Shown: positions 1 through 12,021 of the stretch, piece after piece
How positions within the stretch are numbered: the first letter of the stretch is position 1
How the letters are laid out: every line of letters starts with the position of its first letter
DNA from: Trileptium ribeirensis
Lineage: Eukaryota > Nematoda > Enoplea > Enoplida > Thoracostomopsidae
Reading direction: 5' to 3'
NCBI GenBank assembly: GCA_030248225.1
Contig: JASANE010028153.1
Span: 1 to 64,000 of the forward strand
Length of the DNA: 64,000 nt
The notes under the pieces: model-generated
Seen by the model: the letters and a program-made list of their open reading frames with translations, nothing else
Told to the model about the DNA's origin: nothing
Databases searched by the model: none
Translations under genes and position numbers: made by a program

Positions 1-149
1 ATTTATCTATTTATTTAATTATTTATTTATTTATATATTTATCTATTTATTTGTTTATCTATATATTTAATTATTTATTTATTTATTTAATTATTTATTT
101 ATTTATTTATTTATCTATTTATTTGTTTTATTTATTTATTTATATATCG
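1..149. repeat. ATTT/ATCT tetranucleotide microsatellite
   Basis: Nearly pure (ATTT)n with ATCT and ATTA variants fills the first ~149 bases. It keeps a 93-codon frame open from position 51, which is low-complexity Ile/Tyr/Phe and not a gene. Confidence 0.95.
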
Positions 150-2297
150 CTAAACAGTGGGGCAAATAAATACCGGAACGAAGTCAGTAATTCCTTACAT
201 GACATATTTGTCACGCACTTTAACAAAATGTTCAACGTCCTGGTTCCAAGTTTGCTTGCGATGATGGCTGCTGTTGGTCGATGCCATACTTTGCTGCATC
301 ATAGACCTTCGGATATAATTTATGCTTCGTAGAATCCTGGAATGGCTATCCATAACTTTTATGTTCCGTCAGCATCCCTAATGATACATTACGTCATTAT
401 ATCTTCAAAAGCACTAAACACTATGATGACTATACAGAACAGCAAAACATATATCAATAATAAACAAAGCCATAAAGTCCAAAAGCGATGCCATTTTATT
501 ATCAAATGCTATGGTTGCCGACATATTAAACTCTGATATTCTACGTTTTTTCAGAAGGTCTTTACCCATTTCCAAAGCAAAATTCCGCACCGAACAAAGA
601 TAAAATTTGAGAGAAAGATATAAAAAAACTTTTTCCACGATTTTTTTCTTAAATTGTATTTTTAAACCTATAAATAATAGTCTACTGCTGATTTGGGCTC
701 AATATTGCACACTTTACAGTGATTTTTATACAAAACAGCCGCCGCACACACTAAACAGCTTTCTGGAGCGTATAAATATTCAACGATAAAGTAGCACCTG
801 CTGATATTTTTTAGATTATGCGCTGTGTAGAAAAGGTCACAGGACAAAAATATACTGGATGTTATTCCAAAGATGATACGAACAGACAATGGGACAGTTG
901 GGTTGTTTTTGTTTTATAAAGTCTTTCTAACATCACACCAGCAGTTATGGCCGATTGGTATCATTATAGCATTATAACAGCATGTCGGATGGTACGATCC
1001 GTTCTGTTAACCGTTTCTTTTTAACTTTATCGGGGTTTTTTCTTTCAGGAGGCTTCACAATTTGATAAAACAAAGTTCTCAGCACGGTCGCTGATGATTT
1101 TAGCAAGGACGGCGATGCAATTCATAATTCTACACAACATTAGGTGCAGTCATTGAATAAACGGTTAGATTAGCTGTTAAAATCACGGTTTGTCCAACTT
1201 TTCCCAACGTATTGTTATCATAAGGTGAGCAATTTATCACCGAATAAACCACGTCTTAACACGCGTCTACAATCACAAGTTGTGGCCGATTTTTAGAGCT
1301 AAGCATAGATGCATGAAAACGGGGGCGTATCCGCCTCTTTTCAAGGTGGGAACTTCCCCTAGACTCAGGGGAGCCTTCAAACAGTTGCTAATGCATAAAG
1401 TTCTATTTGACAGCTCTTTTGTTTCAGACGTGAAAATGTCAATGTAGAAGGGCAATAAAAGGGCGAAAAAAACAGACACTAGAATCTATTTCCACTCCTG
1501 CAGCTGAATAATGTTCATCCCATGGGTCTCCGACCGCTTCTGGTTCTCAACAATCACCATCAGGTATTGGCCGTGAAAATTTGCAGCGGAATCATCAGAA
1601 ATGATCAGTCAGTCCAATGTCACCCACTGTGTTTCTCGCTGTCGCGACATCTCCCACTTAATTTTTCTAACTGCACCAATGAAGACAGCTATAATCCTGC
1701 ATGCGAAAGATGAAAAATTTGTATCAGTCAATATCCATTAGCCAGCATAAACTTACCCCGCCGTCCTGGCTACCTATCCTCTGCGATCTCCACCCTGCCT
1801 GACTCTATCTAACAAACCCTAAGCTAACTTTTCGATAGCTATGTTGACGGAAAAAATTCCTCGTATCGGAGATTCTGAAGCCATTTATAAAAAATTAAAT
1901 AACTTAATTAACAAATCAATATTATTCTTTAAATGTGTTTCAGAGCTATCAGCATTAAAATCAGCAATTATTATAATGATTTAAATGTTGAAATCGATTA
2001 ATTTTAATATCTACCGCTTTCCAAAATATAAATTCGCACTGCATTTGCGTGAGGGATTGTTTTCATCTGTTGATTTGCCAAAATCATAAGAATGCGGATA
2101 ATCTAGTTTACAAATATGATCAGTGCGATAGCATCCAATAGAAACTTAACTGTTTTAAAAAAACAAGGTATATTGTCTCAAAACATTTTTGAGTAAAGTT
2201 CTCTCAGAAAACACATGATTCACGCTCGCATCAGTATTTGTGTGTGCATCAATAAATTGCCACACCGGTTCACCGCGGCGAATACTGTTCAAAAATG
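150..2297. other. No recognisable gene
   Basis: AT-rich non-coding sequence. Only short open frames (under 80 codons) occur, overlapping on both strands and without recognisable motifs. A small GC-rich foldback-like patch lies near 1,320-1,375. No RNA gene or element end was recognised. Confidence 0.6.
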
Positions 2298-2547
2298 TTA
2301 CCGGCAGTTAATTTCACAACTATCGATGACTGACACTTTAAATTTGTTGCGTGACTGCACTTTAGGTACGCACACCAGTGTTGTTCTTTTGTCAAAATCA
2401 CGAACCGAATCGTTCGCGATCACATTTATGCCGTCAGTATTGGCATTTTGTTGAACGCGAACAAGGACCCTATGATGTGCTACCAAAATTCTCGGACCCT
2501 CGCATTTATCCACTTCGCACTGTTGCCCGTGTTCACCAAATAACATG
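2298..2547 (-). CDS. Candidate internal exon, unrecognised protein
   Basis: On the minus strand an 82-codon open frame is preceded by a good acceptor (GATTTCAG, exon starting at 2,547) and runs out at a possible donor (GTAACA, just before 2,300). The peptide is polar, has four spread cysteines (C10, C15 near the start, two at the end) and no low-complexity run, which suits a secreted or structural domain, but I do not recognise it. A 79-codon frame is open on the other strand over the same bases, so chance is a serious alternative. No flanking exon was found. Confidence 0.2.
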
Positions 2548-2564
2548 CTGAAATCGCCGGCAGA

Positions 2565-2618
2565 TTTTGTTCAAAGTTTAATCAAAATTTGATCAAATGT
2601 TGATCTCAAACTTTGATT
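2565..2618. repeat. Fragment resembling the TTGATCAAA-rich MITE at 52 kb
   Basis: The stretch contains TTCAAAGTTTAATCAAAATT followed by TGATCAAATG and CTCAAACTTTGA. The same CAAATTTTGATCAAA wording fills the MITE at 51,977-52,325. No complete TIR is visible here, so this is at most a fragment. Confidence 0.4.
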
Positions 2619-2640
2619 CTCCTACCTCCGTATTGGCGCA

Positions 2641-5600
2641 TATCACATATATATTAGAAAGAAACTTATAATCAATTACCAAGCAAAATAATTAAAATAT
2701 TTTGAAGCTTTTATTAATGAACAAACCAAAAGCAATCGAGTGAGATTTTATAACCGAATCCAGAACCTCAACCATCGACTCTGCCCGAATACCCTATGAA
2801 ATACCCGAAAACCTAATTGTGGGTAATACAATCTTGATTTGACAAGCAAATTATTTGTTATTTGCTCAAAACGGTCATGATAAGTTTTGAAACTTTAGCC
2901 AATTTTAATAATCTGATCAAAAGCGGATCCTTGTATTTGTAGCCATATCTAAACTGTAAGAAAAAGAGATCGTATAGGCCACTTATATACAAGCTTTGTA
3001 TTCCATTCTTACTTATCCCGTTGACCCTCGGACAGATGGTTGGCTACCCCTGCTTGGTCCATGCACGTATACAATCTTGCTCTATACCCTGAACCTCCGG
3101 TTTATGCCCACTTATTGTGTTGTTGGTTAGGAGTTTCGAACTGTGTTTCACACAAATGATAAGCATTTCTATCTACGACAGCTTAATACGATAACTCTTA
3201 ATTATTGGTTGGTGCATAGGTAAGCATTTTATAGACGGAAAATCCTGAAACTGACATTATCGCACTGCGAACTGTCAGAAAAGCAACCAGACAACCAGAC
3301 CGCCTACTATTGTAGACGATTCTACTCGATAAATTATGACACATAGCATTGGCAAATCAGTTTAACAGTTTCCTTGTACAACAAATATTTCTGAAAATTT
3401 AGAAATAAATTAGTGGCCGAAATAAAAGTATTTAGAGAATTCAAGTAAGAGGCTAACAAAGTATCAAATAGCACATAATAGATGATTAGATATGATTATA
3501 AACTGTAGTAAATGTGGCAAACACCAGCCATACTAAGCTGTAAATCAGACGAAATGTGTTTATTTTGAAACAAAAAATAGCGCAGTTCCAAACAGCCTTT
3601 TGTGTATAAAATTTAAAGCTAATTCAAACTAAGTGTGAAAATCTTGTATGAAAACGTGTTTTGAAACAATCGTCTTTGAGTATATTTTCTCATTTTTTTA
3701 AACCAATTGCTTCAAACAACTAAATTAACGTTTAGATTAGTTATGCAATTTACAGCAAAACGTTGCGGTTTAACCTCAAGGGCATAGGTTCCGAAAAAAC
3801 CACCTTTTCAGGAAATTTAGTATCACACCGCAAACATGTAATTAAAATATATTTTTAAAGAAATATATATCAACTAATATGTGAGTTATTAATTTCCTAC
3901 TGCTCGGCTCATATTGCAAAAAGCTCTAAAATCCTAAAAACTTTATAAATATAATTGTAAACGAGCATATATATTATATTATATAATATATATATATATT
4001 GTTTTGATCCCTCAGGTTAGAACGAAACACTAGATAAAGCTATGGCAGTTAGCGAAAGAATTCATTTTTATCGAATATTCCAAATCTCAAAAACCAATAA
4101 ATACGACCCAAATGTAAATTTAAAATAGTTATAATACTTAAATTTCCAAAGTCTCCAGGCATAAGTCAACGAGAGATCGAAATTAATAAATAACGTTGAC
4201 CGAATTAATAAATAACGAACCAAACCAAACTAAGTAATACGATTTTTCGCCTCACATAAACGTTCAAAACCCCATCGAACCGGCTTCAGATTCGACAATT
4301 TTATCAATGACCGTGTAATTTGGGACTCATTTATTTCCGAGTCCCTCATTTCTATCAGTTCGACCAGGCTACCCACACATTTAATTTCTACCTCTTCCCA
4401 CTGCCTATTATTTGTTCGCCCAAGCTATTGGTTAATGGCATGTTGTTAGTTTCTGGTTTAGCAAAATATATTTCTGTCTGTGTCCAGGATAGATAGTTCA
4501 GTATGCTTTTTCCTAACTATATTTAAAACAAAAACTATAAAACAACACTAAATGTATAAATAGATACAATATGTTATATATAGCATAGACACATTGATAT
4601 GTTTGTACAGTATTACACACTGTCAGATGTATATAAACTAATATATTAAGGAAAATTGAGATTATGTGCCGAAAACCTTTCCCACAGGGACAATAGGCTA
4701 CTCGACGCAACCAATAGTATAGTTATTGTCACAATAGGTGGGAAATTTAAAAAATTTAAAATATCGCTTCGTCCTTTGCTTAGTTTATAGTTTAAACGAA
4801 CAGTTTTACGGTTCACCGTCAAAATATGGACATATTCCGGGTCATATACCGGTTAATTCTGATAAAATAGGGAAAAATAAAGTAAAATTATGAAAAATTC
4901 GGGGGTACACTCACAACTTCGCCACGTGGCCCTCCCCCAACGTCTGCTTCGAGCGCTAAGCCCAAGGCCATTCGACACCTATGTCATAACGTCACCTTAA
5001 GGCCGCCAATTCTGAAACCCGCATTCCAAACTCGTGTGCCCGTAATTGTTTGGGCCAAGAGATTAAGGCCACACTGCTCTACGGTACTAAACCTATAGAA
5101 AACGTGTCCTTCGCATCTCTGTAGGTATAGATTGTTTTCTAACCTCTGATTGTTTAAATCGCGAAATGCGACGAAGACCCACACATCACTTTTATTGTAA
5201 GGCTCAACTTATATATACTATTCACTGATAAAAAATTAGTTGCAGCAGTTATTTGTAATGTGATTTTTGAAAAAAATACATTGGGAAACTCAAAAATTAT
5301 GTACCGCGTTCACAAAGGCATGAGTGTATCTCAAGGGTATAGCAGCTTTGGCCAATACAAAGGATGGCTAACGAACTTGGAATCGTAAAAAGAAAGCTTT
5401 ATCGTCGTAGAAAACAGCGCAGAAAGTTCAGCTGTTGCCAATTTGTGTGCCCCAAATCTCGATTTGTATTAATAAAAAATTAGGCATTTTATGACCTCAC
5501 AGCTGTACAACAGTGTATGCCAAAAAATTTTAAGAAACTTAATGATTTTTTAACATATAAAATAAACCAAAGCAAAAACAGCAAAATATTATTATAACGC

Positions 5601-5903
5601 AGTGTCCCTATCTACGTTGGTCATATATTTTATGCCAATACTCGTGCATTTTGAAAGAAGTTTTTGAATTTTTTATTCAAAACCTCTATTTATTTTGATG
5701 ATACAACTTTTTAAGAAGCACACATTGGTCAGTTTCGAAAATAGTACCCCTTTGCTATTATTATTTCGTCGCACAAGATCTGCTGCCCGTAGAGAGCGCA
5801 TTAATTAAAGAAAATTTTCCCAACACGGTTTTGAATGAATAGAGATTTGTAATCATCGTTGAGTAATAGCAACCCTTGTTCGATTGCTGGTGCGTAACGG
5901 ATA
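2641..5903. other. No recognisable gene; AT-rich
   Basis: Non-coding AT-rich DNA. A (TA)n run lies at about 3,966-4,000. A slightly GC-richer patch at 4,900-5,110 has short open frames but no motif I can name. Confidence 0.6.
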
Positions 5904-6597
5904 AGTAAACTAAACAACTGCTGCAGTAATCCTTACGATTTTTTCAGTGGTTGAACAAACAAGAAAGATGCATGGTCTAGGATATAAAGGGCGATCCAAA
6001 TGTTCTTTTCAAAAGTGCAGTGGTTTCGAAATAGTTTTACCGGCTCTAACCGCGAAATTCCGCTAGCTAGCTTTCCATGTTTTATTTCTGCCGCATTGAT
6101 CCAATTTAATGTTATTAATTAGTTTCTGCCCTATCTGTTTATTGCTGTTAATTACTTTCTACACGCTATAGATTATTAAGATTTGAATAATAGTGCAGCG
6201 TTTCAAACTTTTTTGGGAAACTCGCACAGCTGTTCAAATGACCCGCAGGATAGTGTAGTACACGTTTGTTAAAACGTGGCCGAGTGCTCTAGCATACTGT
6301 CCCGTCCTACCTGTCCAAGTCGAAGAGGTGCGAGTTCAACTCCCGCAGAGCACCTGGATTTTTATATGTGGAGTCGGTTTTTGTTAAATAAGTGACGCTC
6401 CTGCCATATAACATCACTATGAGACTAACATGGCACAAAGGAAAGATGATGAAAGTCTTTGCTATGCCGTTTGATGTGAACTGATAAACGATTAATTTAT
6501 ATACCAAACTCGGTTCACAAATGATAACTGTAGAAATAGATCACAATATAACAGGTTTCAGGTTGAACAAATAACTCCGAATTTGTAGAAGCCCCAT
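5904..6597 (+). mobile_element. tRNA-related dispersed repeat, copy A (SINE-like)
   Basis: This ~690-bp stretch aligns along its whole length with the reverse complement of 23,090-23,700. Shared landmarks in order: ACTAAACAACTGCTGCAG, GGATATAAAG, GCTAGCTAGCTTTC, TTCAAATGACCCGCA, ACACGTTTG, TGGCCGAG, GTTCAACTCCCG, ATGAGA(C/T)TAACATGG, ATCACAATATAACAGG and TTCAGGTTGAACA. The centre (6,277-6,354) carries a tRNA-type A box (TGGCCGAGTGCTCTAGC) and B box (GAGTTCAACTCCC). Two diverged copies in opposite orientation make this a dispersed element rather than a tRNA gene. The tRNA-like part sits ~370 bp from the 5' edge, unusual for a simple SINE, so a composite or a larger element containing a SINE is possible. 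Confidence 0.6.
6277..6354 (+). promoter_or_regulatory. tRNA-like Pol III type-2 promoter (A and B boxes)
   Basis: The A box TGGCCGAGTGCTCTAGC and B box GAGTTCAACTCCC are spaced as in tRNA-Leu/Ser genes. A T-arm-like hairpin GCGAG-TTCAACT-CCCGC is followed by AGAGCACC. The cloverleaf cannot be completed convincingly, so this is read as the internal promoter of the repeat and not a functional tRNA. Confidence 0.45.
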
Positions 6598-7632
6598 CTA
6601 GTTTGTGCAGCTCAGTCAGATTCCACACATGCATTGTTTGAAGAACAGAATAGGCACGTGAACGTCGGCATTTTGTTTCCTTTCCCTTTATGTTTCGATT
6701 CAGCTTCATGTTATTCCAAAGATAAGATAGAAACAAATTATTGCATTACATTGAATTATGTTACTACATAAATTTGTTCTCGGTAGCTAGGCGCTTGGCT
6801 TTCGGACCAAGCTAGAATTTCTTTATTTGTGACAAAGTGGTTAGTACCATACATGCTCATAGGTGGTAGGGATATTACACTCCCTAAGGCTCATAAGACT
6901 GGGCTGTCTTCCCCGACGGCTTGGCTGCCAACACCCACCTCCCCCACAGGTTGTCCAAACACCCGCTTGGTGTCGCCGCCAGCACCGAAAACATAGGCCC
7001 CGTACCCAGCCACTCCCCTCCGATGAGCTAACCCCGGCCGGCTACCCCCTCCCGTAGGAAACACAATGCCTCACATGGCTATCCCCTCATTTTAGACTTC
7101 AGACCTCGAGCATGTATTGTTAGTATATACATATTCTATGTATTCCTAAAAAACTATAATATATTTTGTATGTGGAAAAAGCTATAACTTTGCGGCTCGG
7201 CTCTACTCTTACCGAGCCATATCCGCCTGGCTCGGCTCTCGAACATAGGTGTCGAAATTCCGTTGACTTAGGGGCAGGTTTTCTAGGGGAGGTCGTCCGA
7301 GCAGGCCTTCAGGAGGAAGGGGTGTACACCGCTACGCCCACCCTGACATTTTTGCCAATTTTACTTCACTATTTTCCGATTTTACACCAATGTTTGCTAA
7401 TTTATGCGAAAATATTCCGCGCGTCGCTGGCGCACTTCGGCGGAGGCCGTTGCTGTGTTGAGGCAACATACTTGGGACATCGGAGGGAGATATATCACAG
7501 GCTAGCCTCCAGAGTTTAATAAAGCGGCTTGATTTTAAAAAATTCATCGAATGCTGACACAATGATTTAGCATAATTCTCATGACGCAGTAGACAGCATA
7601 ATTATCTGTTGATGAGGCATATTATATAACGG
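6598..7632. other. C-rich island and GGCTCGGCTC-type motifs, no gene
   Basis: 6,870-7,090 is markedly GC-rich and C-rich on the plus strand (runs such as CACCTCCCCCACAGG), unlike its surroundings. It could be a fragment of a non-LTR element or another insertion, but no domain is readable. At 7,190-7,240 the motif GGCTCGGCTC occurs with its reverse complement. A 117-codon frame at 7,166-7,519 crosses this patch and does not resemble a known protein. Confidence 0.4.
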
Positions 7633-7640
7633 CTCTGCAA
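7633..7640. repeat. Left target-site duplication of hAT-like MITE
   Basis: CTCTGCAA here matches CTCTGCAT at 7,820-7,827 in 7 of 8 bases, directly abutting the element ends. Confidence 0.55.
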
Positions 7641-7819
7641 CAGTGTTGAGCAATGGCCAGGTTTGAAGACCGAACGGTAGGTCGATGAAATTTTCGGCCG
7701 GTTGACGGTCAGCTACAGGCCGACGGTTCAACGGCCGCCCGAATGCTCAACTGAGGTGCGACGGCGCGATGGTGGTTGACCGACCAAGCGACGTATTTCA
7801 CGACCGTTGGCCAACACTA
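7641..7819. mobile_element. hAT-like MITE, 179 bp
   Basis: The left end reads CAGTGTTGAGCAATGGCC and the reverse complement of the right end reads TAGTGTTGGCCAACGGTC: imperfect terminal inverted repeats with the YAGTGTTG start common among hAT superfamily elements. An 8-bp near-perfect duplication flanks it, the length expected for hAT. The interior is GC-rich and full of CGGTCGACC-like words that can fold back. There is no coding capacity, so it would depend on an autonomous hAT transposase elsewhere. Confidence 0.65.
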
Positions 7820-8069
7820 CTCTGCATAGGCTAAATCTAATATCAAAAATTTGGCACGTTTCAAATATTTCGAATCGCTGTAACTCATAGACACGCCGAG
7901 CCATTTTGATATGTTCCTACATAAAACAACACACTAAGTGCCACAAACATATTAGCACTTGATACATGTTTTTGTAGCTATTATAACGGTCAGAATTTTG
8001 AAAAAAAAACTTATGAAACAGAAAAGTGTATTTACATGAATAAACATATGCATTTTACGTGTTTTAACT

Positions 8070-8295
8070 CGGGCCTTTAGTGCATTAAATTAGTAGAAAA
8101 TGCGCAATTTTTGTGCCAAACCCCCACAGTTTTATGATATTTCCGCAAAGAGATAGTCTCCAATTTGTGCCTTTTACCACCTTATGTCCAAGCTGAATGT
8201 TCTGCGGTCGAATAGAATTTCTATTCATTTCTGAATTATATCTTGCGGCGGCTAATGGCGTTGTTACAGAACTAGGCGTTAAGATCAATAATTCT
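8070..8295. repeat. Dispersed repeat, copy 1 (pair with 19.2 kb)
   Basis: Shares, in the same order and orientation, GGGCCTTT, GCG(C/T)AATTTTTGT, AAACCC..CAG.TTTAT, TATTC.TTT, ATAT(C/A)TTGCGGCGGCTA and CTAGGC(G/A)TTA with 19,160-19,362. A 78-codon minus-strand frame crosses it. The family is unidentified; it is probably an old transposon fragment. Confidence 0.5.
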
Positions 8296-9198
8296 TTTTT
8301 AAGTACATCATTAAGGTGCAATTTTCACGCTAGTTGGGAATTCGCCGACCGAGACTGACCGAGTATTGAAATCTATAAAATAACAAAACACCACCCAAAA
8401 ATATGCCAAATAGATTCTTTAATAATTTAAATATTTAGCAAAATAATAATTAACTGAAATATTAATATTAAGCTTCCGATTTAAATAATAAATATATAAA
8501 TAACAAAGTTTCATCAATAAAATAAACCATGTTTAAAATGTAATATAAGTTTTTTACAAGTTTCTAAGCTCAGTTCCAATAATTAATATTCCATGACCTG
8601 GTGCTGTAGGAACTGGCGTTTATAATTTAGAGCTTAAAAATATATATTTAATTAATAATTTTCAAATATGCTTGGTTTAGCCACAGCGGGTGGAATTGAG
8701 ATGAACCAATTTCACCGAATATTAGATGCTTACGGCTACCTTTTCCTGTGGCAAAGATGTGAGAGCAAACCTTTTGGGAAATAGCTCAATCTATGCCATT
8801 AAACTGTTCAAGTCTTTGCCAAGTCTATGATATGCTTATGATTTTAGATAAACCAAACAGAATCTCTACCTTCAAATCTACGAGAATTTCAAACTTTACA
8901 GTGATGTGCGACAGACAATTTCTATATATTTTACATTCATTAATGGACATGGGAATACGTTTACCATAGATGATTGAGTTAGAGTTTAGGCTCCCGGCTC
9001 GGCTAGGTTCGGCTCTTGACTCAAGCCGATTCGATCCTGCCATGCTGTCTGAAGAGCGGAACCGAGTTAGAGCCTGTTATCTGTCTGTGACGGCCCAGCA
9101 AGGCCGACACTAGTGTATCTGGAAACGCTCTCGTCTGCTCTTAAAAGCACTTTTCTAAAATATCAAACACAATTGTCACAGCTGATGCGTAGTCATAC
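8296..9198. other. No recognisable gene
   Basis: AT-rich intergenic DNA. A patch at 8,990-9,066 repeats GGCTCCCGGCTCGGCT and CGGCTC, the same wording as at 7.2 kb and around 61.1 kb, suggesting a short dispersed GC-rich repeat. Confidence 0.5.
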
Positions 9199-9607
9199 AT
9201 GTTCATGCTAGGAAGGATAACCCCTGAGGATCTGACCCGAATCCGTGGAGTCGTATTAGGAGCACGATGTAATGTTTGTCAAGGTGAAACTAGTGGATAT
9301 GATACTGCGATTCCACAGACACTCACTGAATCATCACCGTATGTGCGTGAGATTGAAAAACTGACTGGTAATCTCTACATACCTTGAACCGAATGTTCGC
9401 TGGCACGCAAAAGACTATGTACAAGTACAGGATTTTTCGATTCTTAGGCATGATGATATTGAACATACATCGGTTGACGTCACAACCTCTGTGTCACAGC
9501 ATACAAGCGAAAACTTTACAAAAGCGAAAGCCAATACAGTTTTGGCGTACCGGGTTTGTGCTCTTCGTCGCTTTGGTGCGGCGTCAAAACTGAATGGGTT
9601 TTGATGT
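9199..9607 (+). pseudogene. Possible degraded coding fragment, unrecognised
   Basis: Two consecutive plus-strand frames, 9,199-9,387 and then 9,365-9,607 in another frame, give protein-like, non-repetitive peptides (the first with CNVCQGET, the second ending FGAASKLNGF). They could be one coding stretch broken by a frameshift, or two exons. The local base composition leaves other frames open too, on both strands. I do not recognise a family, so this is a weak call. Confidence 0.2.
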
Positions 9608-11865
9608 TTTCTGTAACACGGATTGCGCATTACACTTATCTTCGCTATAATTGCTGTGCGACTTATGCGGCTATTACTGCGCGGGTAATTAAATATTGCT
9701 CTAATTTTGTTTTCTGACTTGGTCTAACTGTGCATTCACCTTATACGAAACATCTCAGCACTGACGTTTCTTCGAACCCTGTACAATATATAGATCGTTT
9801 TTTTTTTTAATTTATAGATCGTCCACTGTTAAACTGTAGGGGAGGCGATAAAAAATTTCTCACAATTATTACTTGTTGCTACATAGAATCCACAAATTTG
9901 AGAATTCGTGGGTGCGGCAGAATCTCTTGCACCCAGTAATCTTCACGGTGCCTACCTTATAAACAACTAATTACCCAGTAATTTGAAAATTTGTGGGTGC
10001 TTATCCCCAGTAATTTTCTTGGTGCAATAAAGACCCAACAATTGCAGTTTTTGTCGGACTAATTTTATCCGGCGTTCCGTTTTAAAGTGAACCGTGTATT
10101 ATCTTTGCCGTGTTCCCATACCATCACATCTATACATACATCATATATAATCCGCTTATTAGAACCTGAAAGCAAGAACCCTGATTTATGACGTCATCTT
10201 AGATTTGATCATAAATCAAATAAAAAATCATAAAGAAAACCATCTTGATACATTGGACGACTGGTGTATTATCTCAAACAATGATTATGTACAAAAGCAC
10301 GCAGAACAACCCAGAGCCGAAAGGATATTGCAACAAGCAGATATGAAATCGTTTGTAAATAGCAGTTTTATAAGAACAAAAGCGAACATATACTAAAATT
10401 ATATACATAACTGTAATTCATGATAATAAATTATATATATATATAGTATAATAGCAGATAGTATAATTCCTAGCATATTCGATGGGTGATTTATAGCGAA
10501 ATTTCAGTGCAAAAACAAACACAAAAACCGCCAGCAAATATTGTTGGACGCCTGTCGGGAAAGCGATACGAATGCTTTCTTATCGCGAAATTGTTTTATT
10601 TTCCGTTTAGATTTAAGTTCGGCAAAAACGAGACCACCGTTTGGAAGGACCGAAAACTGGGTTTCATAAAGGTTTCGCCGAGAAATAGGGCACTCGTGTT
10701 TCGTTCGTATAATGTTTCCCCAATCGGGAAAATGTTTTTGTCCAAATGGGGTTGGTCCCTTTAGGTCTTTTCAATTGCGTTGTTGGAAATACTTGCAAAA
10801 AGAATAAATATCAGTTTTGCAAAGAATTAATCCCAGCGTTACTATATTGCTATATGCTTTTAAATGAGTATCTCAAGAAGTTTCAAAACGTCGAATGTTG
10901 ACTGAAATCAAATGCGTCCAGCTAAACTTAAAGCCACAATTTTCCTAAAGAATGGTACTAACGCATCGTCGGAAACACGTTTGAGTGGCCTAACCATATC
11001 AGCGGAAAGTATTTTAAGTTAAATAAACTTTAAAAAATAGAAGTACGATCGACACATTTGAACGTGAGCCAAAGAAGGATGCCATGGGACAATATCGTGC
11101 CATAGCGAGTCCCAATTCTGACAAGAACACAATTTGATGGATGGCATTTATTAGTTTAGCCCGGGAACCTGAATACTACGACAGAGTCACCGAGTTAAAC
11201 GGTACATACAATGCGGATTACTTAACTTATGGTCCACTTGAAAACTGAAGGAGAGGGATAATCTTTAATTGGTTTGTCCTGGACGGCGAATGCGGAAGAC
11301 AATGAATGTAAGCGTTGATAACAAGAGTTCCGGTTTTGCTGACCGCAAATAGGTAAAAATGTCGGGGCTGGCATGACGATGCTGTCCATGTCGTCTTTTG
11401 CTATTAATGTTTGCAAAGAGCCAACGATCGTACCTCGACAGCCGCTCTGTAGACCTGAGCTGTTCCAATTTGGCACAGTAAAATATACGGTTTATACTGA
11501 TTTTCCGAACACTTTTATTACTATTTATAAAATTCTTTCAATGAAGCCTTCAAAACTTATCACATATCGTTTTAAACTCTTCGCTCACTGACGCGATGTT
11601 ATGACTAACTTGCTGCAAAAATACAAGTAATATTTCGCGTGGCCTTACCATACACCCTAAACCTGCCCCAGTTGGATCCTCGGGCTGTAATAGAACCTCA
11701 CAAAGGACCCTTACAAATTATAAAACATTCCACTAAAGTCATCCATATTTCCATGACCGATGCAGGTGCTGTGGTCTCCAATGTCACAAGAAGCAACCCG
11801 AACCCGCCAGGGCGATTCTGTATTACGAACGTACTGAAACGCGACCCACCCAAAGCCATACTTAC
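9608..11865. other. No recognisable gene; one dispersed-repeat patch
   Basis: Mostly AT-rich. At 9,895-10,030 the wording GTGGGTGC...CACCCAGTAAT and AGTAATTTTCTTGGTGCAAT resembles 40,695-40,870, so this is probably a diverged dispersed repeat. A 92-codon plus frame at 10,486-10,764 and overlapping minus frames at 11,222-11,476 have no recognisable domain. The latter could be a downstream exon of the candidate gene starting at 12,021, but the acceptor (CTACAG) is weak. Confidence 0.4.
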
Positions 11866-12021
11866 CCTCCCAAACTTACCAAGTAATGCTTGTCTTTCCG
11901 GACGACACTCAGCCGTCGATTCGTCTTCATCGTCTTCGTCTTCTGTTGATTTCGAATTGCTCCTCATTATCCAACGTAAATCATCCGGTGTTTTCTCAGT
12001 TCGTAATATTCGGTCGGTCAT
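11866..12021 (-). CDS. Candidate first exon of an unidentified minus-strand gene
   Basis: A minus-strand frame starts at ATG 12,021-12,019 with an in-frame TGA directly upstream. It encodes a charged peptide starting MTDRILRTEK with an acidic run (residues 27-34, EDEDDEDE) and RPERQALLG at residues 40-48. Two strong overlapping donors follow: TTG|GTAAGT (exon end 11,880, phase 1) and AGG|GTAAGTAT (exon end 11,866, phase 0). A TATATAAAGG box lies ~35 bases upstream of the ATG (12,052-12,061). Start, frame and donors are consistent with a real 5' exon of a cytosolic or nuclear protein. The family is not recognised and no convincing second exon was found downstream. Confidence 0.4.

Noticed and set aside
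51..332. 93-codon frame at the window start
   Set aside because: First half is a translated ATTT microsatellite.
6277..6354. Functional tRNA-Leu/Ser gene
   Set aside because: A and B boxes are present but no valid cloverleaf; sequence is shared with a larger dispersed repeat.
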